A stretch of 64,000 bases of DNA from Sphagnum magellanicum (lineage: Eukaryota > Streptophyta > Sphagnopsida > Sphagnales > Sphagnaceae). This document shows, one piece after another, positions 34,880 to 46,739 of the stretch. The translations under genes and the position numbers were made by a program. A model generated the notes under the pieces. That model saw only the letters and a list, made by a program, of their open reading frames with translations, ran no database searches and had not been told where the DNA came from. The stretch's first letter is position 1; the number at the start of each line of letters is the position of its first letter. The stretch is from assembly GCA_021904315.1 (NCBI GenBank), contig CM038911.1, forward strand, positions 1,242,501-1,306,500. Reading direction: 5' to 3'.

Positions 34880-35060
34880 ATTTTCCATTTGGAGTTGTGA
34901 GGTAAAAGTTATGGCCAAAATAGTGGCCAAGAGTCAAATTGGTAGTGTGACTTTTGATTCAAAAAAACCTAAAAACCATATATAAAATGAACTCCAAATT
35001 GAACACGTGATACAACATTGGAAAGGTCTCTTCTAGGGCTATAATGTATCCTTAAAATGA
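34880..35060 (+). repeat. Diverged internal fragment of the TGTCGCAACC LTR family
   Basis: AAGTTATGGCC, GAGTCAAATTGGTAGTGTGAC, and CATTGGAAAGGTCTCTTC then GGGCTATAAT keep the order of AAGTTATGGGC, GAGTCAAACTGGTAGTTTGAC, and CGTTGGAAAGCTCTC then GAGCTATAA at 2670-2805. CpG sites of the GC-rich copy are lost here, as expected for an older copy. Confidence 0.45.
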
Positions 35061-38000
35061 CTTTTAAAATAATTGATTTTGAAAAAAAATGTGATATAAA
35101 AAATCCATAACATAATAAATTAAATTCATATTCCACTCATTCAATGCATCTTTAGTTTATTAAACATCAATCACACAATATTCCAAAGTTTCAAATATAT
35201 AAGACTAATAGATTGCAAGCAAAAATCCATATCATGAATTTTATTGGGTGTTACAAAAATTATCATCAAATTTCAAAAGTGCATTGCTCATTGAATATTT
35301 AAGATCAAAATTTTCTCATTTTTGAAATGTTCTTTCTAATAACACTACATATGTGAATCCTTTTTATATATTTCAAAGGAGAAATTTGTGTTTTATAATT
35401 AAGTATCAAAGAAATGAAGGAAAAACTACAACATCCAAAAATGGATTATATATTGTGCTTCCACCTGAAAGTTGCAATATTCATAACTTCCCATTTGAAT
35501 GCAACTACTACCATTGATCACTAAATATAATGTAAAAAAGGAGGTGATGGCTTTTATTTAAGTCCTAGAAATCATGGTGTGTTTTATAAGTTTGGCTTGT
35601 TTGTGGTTTGTTTGTGCACTATTTTGACTCTAATTTACACTAACCACCCTTTTTTTTAGTTTGTGCAAGTCGATCTCACCTTGAACTTTCATTTGTGAGT
35701 TCATTTTAGTCCCATCATGAAGCTCTCCTCTCAAAATTCACACCCTCTTTTCTCTCTTGGGAGCTAGGGATCACACCTTGGGTTTGCATTACGCTACAAA
35801 CTTGGGCATTGGTAGGTTTCTATTACCACTTCACAAATCTAGAAAACATGAACTAGTCCCAAAGCAAGTTTCAACCAATTCATGCCCACCAAGTATGGTT
35901 AAGCTTATAAGATTCAAATATGATGTTAATTTACTTTTTGATAAGCAAGATTAACTTCTAGCAAATTGAAGACAATAATAACTAACCTTGTCATTGTGGA
36001 GTGAAGGCATGGCAATTATCTGGTTCAAACCTATTTTGTTGTGCTTAGTAATAAGAATTTGATCAAAAGTTGTACCCCTACAAGTTTCATCCAAAAGTAT
36101 TTCATTTTTGTTGTGTAATTTGGAATAAGCCAACAACATACATTGCCATGAGGATAAAACGACTTCAATGAAAGTGAACCGTCATCACCAATACTAGGAT
36201 ACCTTCCCCTTTTCAAGTGAAATATTTTTGTGAAACTCCATTGTTTTAAATATATTATATGTTGGGTCATGAACACATTCATTGAAATGATTTCATAACT
36301 ATTATTTTCAATGACAACAAGCTCTTTTCATGCCACTATGAAATAATGCACCACTAATTCCTACACACCATGGACATTGTTTGCATTTAAGGTCCATGCT
36401 TTCTATAAGAATGTGATGCTTATAGTGATATAAAAATCATAGTTTGTCAAGTTGTTCAATTTGACTACCTTATCCATTTCATTTGTTATTTCATTAAATG
36501 CTTAAAATATTAATTGCACATGTGATATTTCACTATTGACATTCATTAATGTGACCTTATTAATTATCCAATCAAATGGAAAATTTGCCAAATTGGATAA
36601 GAAAGGAGCATTTTTTATCAAGATGGATAATCATATTGTCTAAATATAGACATCAAGTTGAATTATCAATAACATTTTGCTTTGGCAATACTCTAAGTGT
36701 ATTGGATCTTCACAATTCAAACATTAATTGTGGACTAGTTTGCACACTAAGACAAAAACTCATAGTCTTGACAAAAATTAATTATGTAGTTTTTGATTAA
36801 TTTGGTTATTGAGCTTAACAAACACCCATATAATTCTAGAAAATAAGTAATGATTGATTTTCAATATGGTGGCCATTATTGAATGCATTGCAAAAGGAAG
36901 TTGGTTTGTTGTTAAAACTTCATTTTAATATGTTTATGTGCAAATATGGTTCTAATTTGAACTATAACAATTATTAATTTAAAATATCATTACATGTGTA
37001 TTCTCCAATTTTCATATACCTATATGACTGGTGAAGGAAACCTTTGAAATATAATAAAACTAGCATTTATTTATTTTTTTTATTGCCATGATTTTAATTG
37101 AATGATTAGACACATCATTTGATACTTTTGCATTTATTCTTTTACAATCTACCTATAATGAAAACATAATGTTATGGGTCAAATTTCATTCCATCTTTGA
37201 TTTATAAACAATCATTCCCCCGAGTTAAGAATATTTTTGGGTATATTTAAATTTTTGCTTCTTTCAATACACAATTGTTAGCAAATTCTCCCATGCATGG
37301 CAAATGTTGTTCATTCTAGAACAAAACTAAAGTGCATTAGTTCATGGTTGAATATCACTAATATTTCCATTTGAATGAAAATCATTTATTTTTATCCATA
37401 ATCTTATATTTCATACTTCATAAATAGGATAAAGTATATAATTCTATGAAAATATGAAGATTTAAAAAAAAAGATTTGAGAAATTATGTATTTATTCTTT
37501 TCAAATGAACTTCTATAAAAAATTTATATATAAATTTAATGCATAATGTTCACAACTTGAACGTTATTTTATGGGGACACCATGTACTAGTGTTTCAAAC
37601 CATTTTTTAATGAACTTTTATTGACCACCACAAGTGGTGGGCTTAAATGCATCTACGGCATAAAAAATGACCATTCTTGTAACATCTCCAATGGCACTTT
37701 GGCAATGGTTAAGAATAATTTAAGTGATTTGATTCCTTAAAAACTACTCAAATAATCAAATTGACATTTGATAATGTGGGTTTATTGCATCAACCATACT
37801 TTCCTTATAAATTAACACATGTTGTTTTATGCTTTCGATTATTTGTGTCCATGTTGCAATAGAACTTTAAATTATTTTTGTCTTGTATTCCAGAATGCAA
37901 CATATGTCTATGTGCTCAAAATTGGGTGCGATCATAGTCAAATGAATCAAAAACCATGTCAAACAAATGAAAAACTATCAATTTTTTCAAACACATTTAT

Positions 38001-38840
38001 GTAATGTCATTTTAATGTCATGTTGATCAAGGAAATTTTTGTTAAATGATTGATATGAGTGTTGAGGAATTTTTTAAAAGACATTTAATTTAATAAATTG
38101 AGTTTTGGTTTTAGTAAAGGACTTTTGAGCTTGAACACCCCAAAATTAGTTTTATAAAACACTAGGTTAAGGATTCTTTTAATAAAGAAATTTTGATGGG
38201 AAAAAAATTGAAATAATGATAACCTAACATCCACATATGAAAAGCACTCATAATTTAAAAATTGTGGTACTTGAAATTTTTAGAAATTCAAAATATGATT
38301 TCAAAATTTTCAAATTTGAAAAATCATTTGTTAGATGTAAATGGGTCATAATGTGTATAACATATGAACAAAGTTTTGGCTTATGATACAAAAAATTAAA
38401 GTTTAAAGTAGTTATCATGTTTTAACATGATCTGAAATTATGATCATTTTTCAAGATGAAACATAAAATTTGATAGAATTTGTTAACTTTTATAAAATTC
38501 ATATTTATTCAAAAAGAGTTAACACAAGTAATGTAATTTATTGGGTGACTTGTCAATATTTTAAAGAACATGTTGCAAAAAAATCCTTCAAAAATTCTTT
38601 TTAATGAAAAAGTCAAAATCTTCAAAAAAGCCCATTTGTGGTTGAGTCCTTTGTCATTGTTGGCTCATTTAACTATGATCACACCCAATTGTTATATCAA
38701 TAGTAATATACTTGTTACACTACATAATTTTTTTAAAGATGTTGAAGAAATAGATAAACATGAACATTTCTTAAGCAACTTCCATCAAACTATCAAAATA
38801 ATAATGATTATAAAACTAAATATACTTTTAAAAACCCTCG
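35061..38840. other. AT-rich intergenic DNA, no definite gene
   Basis: A short coding-like text occurs on the minus strand at about 35951-36282, split between two frames (NKNEILLDETCRGTTFDQ). It is too short to name. The rest is AT-rich with chance ORFs only. Confidence 0.35.
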
Positions 38841-38844
38841 CTCT

Positions 38845-40990
38845 CAAAGGGATTGGCTTCCATGTTGAGAATGCATACATGATTTCATTTTTCCATCCTA
38901 TAAATAACTAACCATCATCTTTCCCAATGCCAAAATGTTTGTCATAAGAACTTCATATAGATTCATAATTAATTTTTTGAACTGCATTTCATATGGTAAG
39001 GCCTTTTGCATGAATCTTGATCGTTGAATGCACCTTTGCCATTACTTATAAGATTCAAAGCATTCCACTCTTGTTGTACCCTCACATGCAATAATGTTTA
39101 AGATCTTTCTACCAAAATCGCCTTCTCCAAAAGAATTCTTTGTTCTTCAAAAATATTTGAAATCGTTACATCCAATGTGTCAAAATCGACTGCATAATGT
39201 TTGATGGTTTCAAAAAAATGAGATATGAAGAAAGGCTCATCACAACTTGAATTCTCCACTCATGTTACAAAAACCTTCACAACACCATAAACCCCATGAG
39301 ATTCATGGAATGAAATTAATGTTATCATATTGCATTTGCAAAATAAGCTATGGAGATGTTAATACAAATAAAATAATGACATTATTTACATGTTTTGAAT
39401 AGGTGTGAATGGTAGTGGATGTAAAATAAGCAATAGTGCAAAATTGGATGCCAAATTTTTTATATGGCACATCTAGGACAATTGATCCATAAACTTGCAA
39501 CATTGTACAAATTGAAAGGGTTTTGTTGTCAAGTGACGTGTAAAGGTGTGCATTAGTTCCTAAGATTTTTGCAACCTAAAATTCAATTACAAAAATTATA
39601 TAAAAAATGAATTGCATAAAAACTTCAAATACATACATTTATAACATTTAATGTCCACCTTGCATGATTGTAAGAAGATGCATGGAACTAATTTTCAAAA
39701 TTTGAAATCACTTTACCCAACATTTTACGATCTTTACCAAGGCGTTTGCAATGTAATGAAACATGCGTTGTACACCATTTCCATTTGGTGATGAAAGTTC
39801 ACAAAGTTTTGTAATCATTTGACTGGCTAGCTTCAAATCATTTTGCTTGATTGCCTCTCCACACCTAGGATGGGTTATCACCCAATTAATATACATGCAC
39901 ATAGATTTTGTCAACATAATTCATAACTTATTTCACAACATCAAAGTGAGTTTTATATAACATTTCACTCCTTGACATTAAGATTAATAAAAGGTTGACT
40001 TTATAAACTTCACAATGAACAATGAAGTGATGCACAAACTATTTGGAAACTTGGTCTAACAATAGAGGAAAAAAACCAACTTTGTGTTGATGATGTGCAT
40101 ACACATGGAACAATCAATGAAAATTGAACAAAAATGAATTAGGCCATATTTGTGGATGGTCTTATTTGAGAAGTAAATTTGGGAGATGGTTGTCATCATC
40201 AAACTCAAATGCAAATTTGAAATTGTGTTGGACCCTTTCACCAGCACCATGTTGAAGACACATAACCACCCTTGCCCTAATGTATTCATCGTCTATTGCA
40301 AAGGGTACAATTACCACTAAGATCTTTGGATATATGTGTGGTTGGGCACTATGGTATCGTAATGGTTGTCAGGGTTCGATTGTGAATCATTTTCACACAA
40401 CATATTACCGTATTCATGCACCAAACGATCTTCAAATATTTCTTTTGACAACTAGTCAATGTCCAAAAATTCATTTTTGCAATTGTTGTAATCTTTTTTC
40501 CCCCCAATAAGGTTAACAAACTTTTTTTGTGTGCCAAGGTAAGATGTACACTCTAGGCCCATTCAAAGTTTGTCATCTATGTCTTCCTTCATGAGCATGG
40601 CATTGAAATAAATCATTGTATTGGGTTCAAATTCTTCACCAAATTTGAAATCTCCAACATTGGTCAATGTTTTAGAGGAAAGCGGCTCATGGTTAGGAAA
40701 GTTAGAACATTGGAAAGAATCCTTGGTAGAATAAGAATATAATAATGGGAAAATAGGCATTTTAGGAAGATGCGAAGATAATGATTTGTGAATCAAAGGT
40801 TCTGCACCAATTTGATATTGAATTCTATGAGAAGTATTGAAGGAGAAAGAAGATGACTCAATTTTTTTGTACTTTGGGCAATTGTGATTGTAGCCCTGCT
40901 TGTTGCACCTTTGTTGTTAATGGCGACAAGTCATATTTTTCAACAAAATTGCTTTGCTTGTTGAAAAATACCATTGTTTAACATATATAT
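38845..40990 (-). pseudogene. GRAS-family transcription factor pseudogene
   Basis: Minus-strand translation, across stops and frameshifts, follows a GRAS protein in order. There is an acidic N-terminal part (40930-40180, for example FGEEFEPNTMIYFNAM and EFDDDNHLPN). The first leucine-rich region at 39860-39720 has ASQMITKLCELSSPNGNGVQR. The PFYRE-like region at 39270-39120 has FETIKHYAVDFDTLDVTI and EEQRILLEK. A later segment at about 39110-39030 has NIIACEGTTRVECFESYK-x-WQ. The terminal SAW region at about 38925-38850 has IGWKNEIMYAFSTWKP. GRAS proteins are plant nuclear regulators. The exact subfamily is unsure; the first leucine-rich region recalls SCARECROW-like proteins. No introns are seen, which is usual for GRAS genes. 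Stops such as TAG after KDDG show it is dead. Confidence 0.78.
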
Positions 40991-41759
40991 GTACACACGA
41001 CTATTCTTCCTCAACTTTGTGTTATGAAATATTTATGATCCAAGCAATCTCTCTTTGTTTCATGGTTGTCAAGATTCCCATAATTTCCATTAAATCTTTT
41101 AAACAACCTCACTTTTTTGCTATGTTTTGTTTCTTTGAAATTTCTTTCCTTTCCTACTTCTCAAACTCTAACAAAATATTGCCCAACATCCAAAGAATAT
41201 TAAGTTAATAAAGAACTCGCTTTCTCTGGCTATCAACAATGTGTAACAATATCATCAAATCACCTTCTAGTTCAATAGTTTTCAATCAAACTCCTTTCAA
41301 CTCTAGTTATCATCGAATGGGCCTTAATGTTTCATTCGAGCGTCCTTTACCTTCATGAAAGCTCCCAAAAAGTTTCATGTCTACTATAAGTCACACACAT
41401 CTTACAAAACCTTGTAAACCTTCACAATATCAAAGCACATGTATACCTTCAAACTTCAAGGAATGTATTAACCACAATCAAAAACACACACACACATGTA
41501 GACCTTGCAAAAGCACCTTCTTTGCCTTCACTTCTAAATATGAAATGCCACCACAAGCACACAAATTTATATATGTAACAACAGAGTAAAACCATGCACT
41601 TCTCGTTTTTTTTCCTTGACTGGTGGGGGTGGAAAGCAGCTAATGTGATGACTGTGACGTTTTGACATGGTCACAAATTTTCAAAAGATTGATTTTATAT
41701 CTAGCACATTGATCCGGGATGGAGGACCCAATTTCGTGTAGTGAGTTTCAGGGGTGTTA

Positions 41760-42046
41760 GGGCATCTCCACCCCACACCTGCAAATACCCCTTTTCATCA
41801 CTAGAGGGTGAATCCTGCTGCACTCCTGTATTGATGTCCATTTTGCAGTGGTCATTTTAACCCCTTTAAAATCTTTTTTCTACTATGGATTTAGACACTG
41901 ACTATTACTCGTCCAGATGTAAAGATATAAAAGGTCTTTGACTGTTAAAGGACTGTTATGACGTTTGTGGGTGGGGACAGTGATCATTAAACACTATTCT
42001 ATTTTAACGTAAAGGAGTTGTTTACAGTTTCGGGGTGGAGATGCTC
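41760..42046. mobile_element. Tourist-like (PIF/Harbinger) MITE, 287 bp
   Basis: The ends are GGGCATCTCCACCCCA and, inverted, GAGCATCTCCACCCCG, matching at 14 of 16 bases. Both sides are flanked by TTA (41757-41759 and 42047-42049), the three-base target duplication of PIF/Harbinger. There is no coding capacity, so it would depend on a transposase elsewhere. Confidence 0.85.
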
Positions 42047-42429
42047 TTAGTAATGTGTCACAATCTTACAGGATCACAATGGACAGATCTCGTTGAGAGA
42101 TCATCTTCTTCACAACAACAGTGCAAGTTTGAATTGACAACTGTATTCCTTCAAGCACCAATGTGGGGGCCATTGCTTACGCATTGCTTTGGGAGGCTTT
42201 TTTCGCAAAGTGGAGAAAAGTGTGTGTGATTTGCAACGTGCTTTTGAACAAGAAAAACAAATGTCAGCTTGTGTTCACACTCAGGCTACACTAGTAGGAA
42301 TAAAAGGTTGAAATTTATGAAATTTTGCCATGTCACTACTCACCACAGGCCTAGGTGGCTGGGTCCCTGCCAGAGTGTGCCAGAATGGTGGCGTGTGCTG
42401 GCCACCAATCAACTGCAGAAAATTAGGTT

Positions 42430-42620
42430 ATGTAGCCAGTTTGCTGTAGAAAATCAGGTTGTATAGCCATTTCTTCATGGTTCATAACATGTCTATAGCC
42501 ATATTCCTACCTTGAATTTGTAGAAATCTAGGTTGTATAGCCATTTCTTCATGGATCATAAAATGTTTATAGCCATATTTCTACCTTGAATTTGTGGATG
42601 TAGGCACATTTCTACCATGG
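42430..42620 (+). repeat. Tandem repeat, 74-bp unit
   Basis: AGGTTGTATAGCCATTTCTT starts at 42456 and again at 42530. Both are followed by CATGG-TCATAA, TATAGCCATATT and CTACCTTGAATTTGT. Partial copies flank the two full units. Confidence 0.88.
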
Positions 42621-43104
42621 AATTTTTTAGTACAGCTTATATTTACATATTTGCAGTAAATAGGTACACTATCGCCTGAAAGTTTCACTAATTTGTTTTA
42701 CTATTTCGTCTCCATTATTCTACGATCTCTTACACGGCACGCTTCACAAAAAATTGTAAAAGTCGGTGACTTGAGAGTTAAAAATTATGTAGGTAACTCT
42801 AGTCACCCAGCACTTTTTGCAAAAGTGAAAAAAAGAAGGGCTGGTGTTCTACTATGCCGCTATGCACCAGGGTTTTTTTTTTTTTCCAATTCTGTGATAC
42901 TGAAAATTTGGGGAAATTTTCCAGAAATTAGCTGAATTAGGTCCTAAGATTTAATTCCAAAAAATTCCCAATTTTTTGGTCAAAAATTCACAAATTTTGT
43001 CGAAATAAAATCACTGCTGTGCACCAGTCTTTTGTTTTCAATTTTGTAATGCAGCCATTGTAGTTAGCATCCCTCCCAAAACAGATATTGGGATCATTGT
43101 TTTT

Positions 43105-43390
43105 TTTTACTGGTGAATTTTTGCCAAATTTAGACCTGAATAATAAGGTTTCAACCTATGCAAAGGATTTCTCATGGAAAAAAAGAAAGACCCAAATTCG
43201 CCAGATTTTTGAAAAAAAGAAATTTCAAATTGCCAGATTTTTATGATAAGTTCCAGTAGGTAGCCAAGAATATAGAAAGATTCTTTTTTTTTTCCCTACT
43301 TTCATATCTAGTATGTAACCAAATTTGGCAAAATTATTTTCTGAATCATTGCCAGTTTGGCTACATCACAAAATCCTTTTAAAAAAAACC
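43105..43390 (+). repeat. Dispersed repeat family A, copy 3
   Basis: From TTTACTGGTGAATTTTTGCC to TTTGGCTACATCACAAAA followed by an A-rich tail (TTTTAAAAAAAA). It is the reverse complement of copy 2 (25590-25870), and its right half matches copy 1 (18660-18826). The A-rich 3' tail would suit a retroposon. Confidence 0.7.
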
Positions 43391-43689
43391 CTGATTGGGA
43401 TTAAAACACAAACACTAGGTATCCCCAGCTGGTAGGTACTAGGAAGAGGTAAGTCTGTTGGAGCAGCATAGTTTAGTTAATATAAATTGTACATTCACAA
43501 TTGGAATAGCCAGTCTTGTTTATTTATTGCAAATTGGGGGTGGTGGCTATAGCCATAATGGCTCACACTTCATCAACTTGTGTTCACTGTGTATATCTGC
43601 CAGATTCCATCAGCATAGACCTCTATTCCTTTCAAGTGTGAAACCCTGGCAAATGCCATTAAACAAAGCACCCACTGAAGGGGAAAATA

Positions 43690-44000
43690 AGGAACAAGGG
43701 GTGTGCCATTTACATTTAAAAAGTATCTGAAGGCAAAAGAAGAATTATGGAAACTCAAATATTTCACAATGCAAAAATATAATCTTCAAAAAATCCTCTA
43801 AAATAAAACAAAATCCTTCAAGATATTATAACTCTATAACTAATCTCAAGTTTCAACACAAGCCAGAATATCATCTTTCAAAAATCCTCATATAAAAATA
43901 GGCCTATTAACTAGGGGCCAAAATCCATTAAGCTACTATACACTCTATAATGAATCTAAACACAATATCCTTGCCTTGGTAGGCAAGGCCAACAAAGAGA
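43690..44000 (+). repeat. Dispersed repeat family B, copy 1
   Basis: This 0.3 kb block is the reverse complement of about 53530-53850. Shared text includes GGCAAAAGAAGAATTA, CAAAATCCTTCAAGATATTA, CTAATCTCAAGTTTCAACAC and CTATAATGAATCTAAACACA. Confidence 0.85.
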
Positions 44001-44049
44001 GAGGATCCACCAAGTCCAAGCCTTTAGCAGAACCCAAAGTGTGCCACTA

Positions 44050-44470
44050 GTTATCGCATGGTGACTCCCCCATTCCTCAACTTTTGTTCAATTTTTTTTG
44101 TTTTTGTATCTCACTATCAAAGAATCAAACAAGACCCATGCCACATGCCCTAGCTATTATTCCTTTCAATTGATCTTGTGGTGACCCCCCATTCCTCAAC
44201 TTTTGTTTACTTTTTTTTGTTATTGTATCTCAAGAATCGAGGCCCATGCTGCATACGATGGCACCACTAATTAACTCCTCAAGAGGACCAGCCAAAAAGA
44301 AAGAGAAAACTAAGATGGGGTTAGTTATAATTCTAGGGAATGCTGCCATGGATGGACCCATTTTTCAAAAAGCTAATAATTTTGACAAGATTTTGCCGAA
44401 CATACAGATGGACCTGTTTATCAAAAAGTTAATAATTTTGGCAAGATTTTGCCGAACAAGAGCTATGTAC
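44050..44470 (+). repeat. Two local duplications (about 120 bp and 56 bp)
   Basis: CCCCATTCCTCAACTTTTGTT recurs about 120 bp apart (44067 and 44187). GATGGACC...AATAATTTTG-CAAGATTTTGCCGAACA recurs 56 bp apart (44351 and 44407). Confidence 0.75.
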
Positions 44471-44544
44471 AAAGAAATTTAACTTTTAATATACACTACT
44501 GCAGTCAACTTCTGCCTCAAATTGTTGCTTGCTTATTGCAGGGG

Positions 44545-44578
44545 AAGGGATTTCCTAAAAGTCATTTTAGGAAATGGG
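44545..44578. repeat. Hairpin TTTCCTAAAA / TTTTAGGAAA
   Basis: Ten-base perfect arms are separated by 4 nt, in non-coding DNA. Confidence 0.75.
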
Positions 44579-44856
44579 AGGGGGGATGGGGAACCTAGCA
44601 ACAATTATGCCGTCACATTTCTGAGACCGTGGAGCTCAGGATAGCGTCACATTTATGTTGTCATGAAAAATCGTCAAATCAATTGCTACAGTTGGAATGC
44701 TGTTCCAGAAGCTAAGACCAGAGTTTAGTACTTGAAAAATCAAATAGAGTATCTTAGTCTCTAGACCCTTTTATCGTGCACAAGCCATTGCTATTTTTCA
44801 ACAAGCTGTCACAATTAATCACAATTCTTCATCTCTTCCACGCATACCAGTTAGTG

Positions 44857-44990
44857 CACTTCTATCATTAGCTGATTTGGGCAAAGGATGTTTTTTTAGC
44901 ATTAGGTCTTCTACTTCATTTCTGCACTTCCATTGCTAGCTGGTTTGGGTAAAGGATGCCTTCTTAACATTAGGTCTTCTACTTCATTTT
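44857..44990 (+). repeat. 68-bp direct duplication
   Basis: CACTTCTATCATTAGCTGATTTGGG at 44857 recurs with a few changes at 44925, and both continue into ATTAGGTCTTCTACTTCATTT. Confidence 0.85.
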
Positions 44991-45059
44991 GATTGTTTTG
45001 GTTTTCATCTTGTGTGTTTATATTTGCTTCCTTGTACTTTATCATGGCAGTTGCATCAA

Positions 45060-45405
45060 ACTGTAAAGGCCCGCTTTACAGTAGGAGTCGGGGCTGCAAA
45101 AACTTGGGGCCAACATTACACTAAGAGTCAAGGCCAAGAAAACTTGGGGCCAACTTTGAGCATTTTTGGCTTGTCATTTCACCCCCAAGTTACTAATAAG
45201 TGCTAGAACATTGACATCAGGATCTTAAAAAATGCTGAAACATTGGCCCCAAGGGTTGCAAATTGGCTTCCCCAGTTTGATCGGATTTTCAGCCTGGGGG
45301 CCAATACAAGGCCATAAAGTTCAGCATTTATTAGTAACTTGGGGCAGATTGAAAATATTTTTTCTATTTAGCCTTGACTCCTAGTGTAAAGACTTTGGGG
45401 CTGAT
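45060..45405. mobile_element. Foldback element with long imperfect inverted arms
   Basis: The left arm has GTAGGAGTCGGGGCT, ACTTGGGGCC and CCCCCAAGTTACTAATAAGTGC. The right arm repeats these inverted (GTTCAGCATTTATTAGTAACTTGGGGC, then TTGACTCCTAGTGTAAAG and TTTGGGGCTG). The centre is at about 45240. It has no coding content and is probably a foldback or MITE-type DNA element. No clear target duplication was found. Confidence 0.65.
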
Positions 45406-45459
45406 TTCGGCTTTTGCACCAATAGGAATGCTTGATTTGAGTTGGACGTTGGCCTTGAC

Positions 45460-46320
45460 CAGTGTTGTGAGTGTGAGTGTAAAACTGTGTAGGTGTAAAA
45501 ATAAATATATTTACATGGTCCAATAAAAAAATTTAAATGTATACATGATTTTACATGGCTATGTAAAACAATGTATATATATATAACAATGTAAAAAATG
45601 TGTTTTTTTCTTGAGGGGAGATTTAATAATTTTTTTAATAATAAACTAGCTAAATGGTCCATTGCAAAAAAACAAACCATCAAAATATACAACCACAACT
45701 AATGAGAGTTTGCAAGAAGGTCTGGTCAAGATATATAATAAAATTATCTATAAAGTAAGGAACATTAGAACCCTGAGTTTGATCTTAAATAGGGTGAGAT
45801 TCAAAAAAATAAAAAACATTAGCATTCAAGGGTGGGGAGGACGTTAGTTTTTGTGGTGAACTAAGTTTCACCCTGTCTTTCATTTTTCTTTAGCGCCTCC
45901 ATTACTGCTCCTACTTGTAGAGCTACTATAATTAGTCTTGAAACATGTGCATTAAATGCTGATTTTCAGCATTTCATTCCCAGATTTAATAAAATTTCCT
46001 AACTTTATGAATGCCCCTGAAAGAAGGGTTTGGGGTGAAAGGAGGCCAAAAGACATGATGACTTTACAAATAATTTTAGTATTTACACTTGCACTGACAT
46101 GCCCCCAAACATTTGCAAACATTTACAGAGGGTTATGTGGATGTATTTGACAAATATTTACACTGGCCTTGCGTAAGTGTAAAAAATAATATATAGATTG
46201 TAACATGATAAGTGTAAGTGTAAAAAATTTGGACGTGTAAGTGTATTTGACAAAAAAATTCGCCTTACACTGGATTTACACGCCATATATACCATATAGA
46301 CAATTACACGCACAACACTG
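45460..46320. mobile_element. Non-autonomous hAT-like element, 861 bp
   Basis: The ends CAGTGTTGTGAGTGTGAGTG and, inverted, CAGTGTTGTGCGTGTAATTG are hAT-type terminal repeats. Both ends carry clustered GTGTAAGTGTAAAA words, as in hAT subterminal regions. The flanking 8-mers (GCCTTGAC and GTTGTGAC) agree at five of eight positions, a weak target duplication. Repeat C copy 2 (about 45865-46050) lies inside. No transposase is encoded. Confidence 0.65.
45865..46050 (-). repeat. Dispersed repeat family C, copy 2, nested in the hAT-like element
   Basis: Reverse complement of 25254-25476, including TAGGAAATTTTATTAAAT and AATTATAGTAGCTCTAC. One copy lies inside and one outside a hAT-like element, which shows that C is an independent repeat. 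Confidence 0.7.
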
Positions 46321-46424
46321 GTTGTGACCTGTACGTCACAAGAACTCAGGTCCCATGATCAGCTCTTTTGCCTTGGGTGAAGGAAATGGGTGAAATTTTC
46401 ATCACACCTCCACTGCCAGATTTT

Positions 46425-46731
46425 AAGTGTTGGGTGGCTCATTGAATTTTTAAAGAATCACTGGTTGGTTCTGGTTCTTTGAAAAATATCAGAATCTAAG
46501 AATCATCTATTCTGGTTATTTCAAAAACCTCACAGAACTGGTAGAAAAGAGTACGTGGGTCTTTGGCTGGTTCTTTTTGTTTATTAATTTTTTTGACAAC
46601 CATGGTTACACACTAAAACTGGTTATTTGAAAAATTGGAGAACCGATGGGTAAGTGGGTATATGCTATATACTAGTCAAGTTTAGTAACCAGAGGATATA
46701 TTTCCCTCAGTCTAAAAACCACCCAACACTG
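46425..46731. mobile_element. hAT-like MITE, about 307 bp
   Basis: The left end AAGTGTTGGGTGGC and the inverted right end CAGTGTTGGGTGGTT differ at the first base. GGTTCTGGTTCTTTG-type words fill the inside. The flanking 8-mers do not match, so the target duplication is lost or the ends are slightly misplaced. Confidence 0.55.
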
Positions 46732-46739
46732 GTTTGAAT

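Noticed and set aside
40340..40385. tRNA-like GGTTCGATT near the GRAS relic
   Set aside because: The B box is imperfect, and the same bases read as part of the GRAS N-terminal relic on the minus strand.
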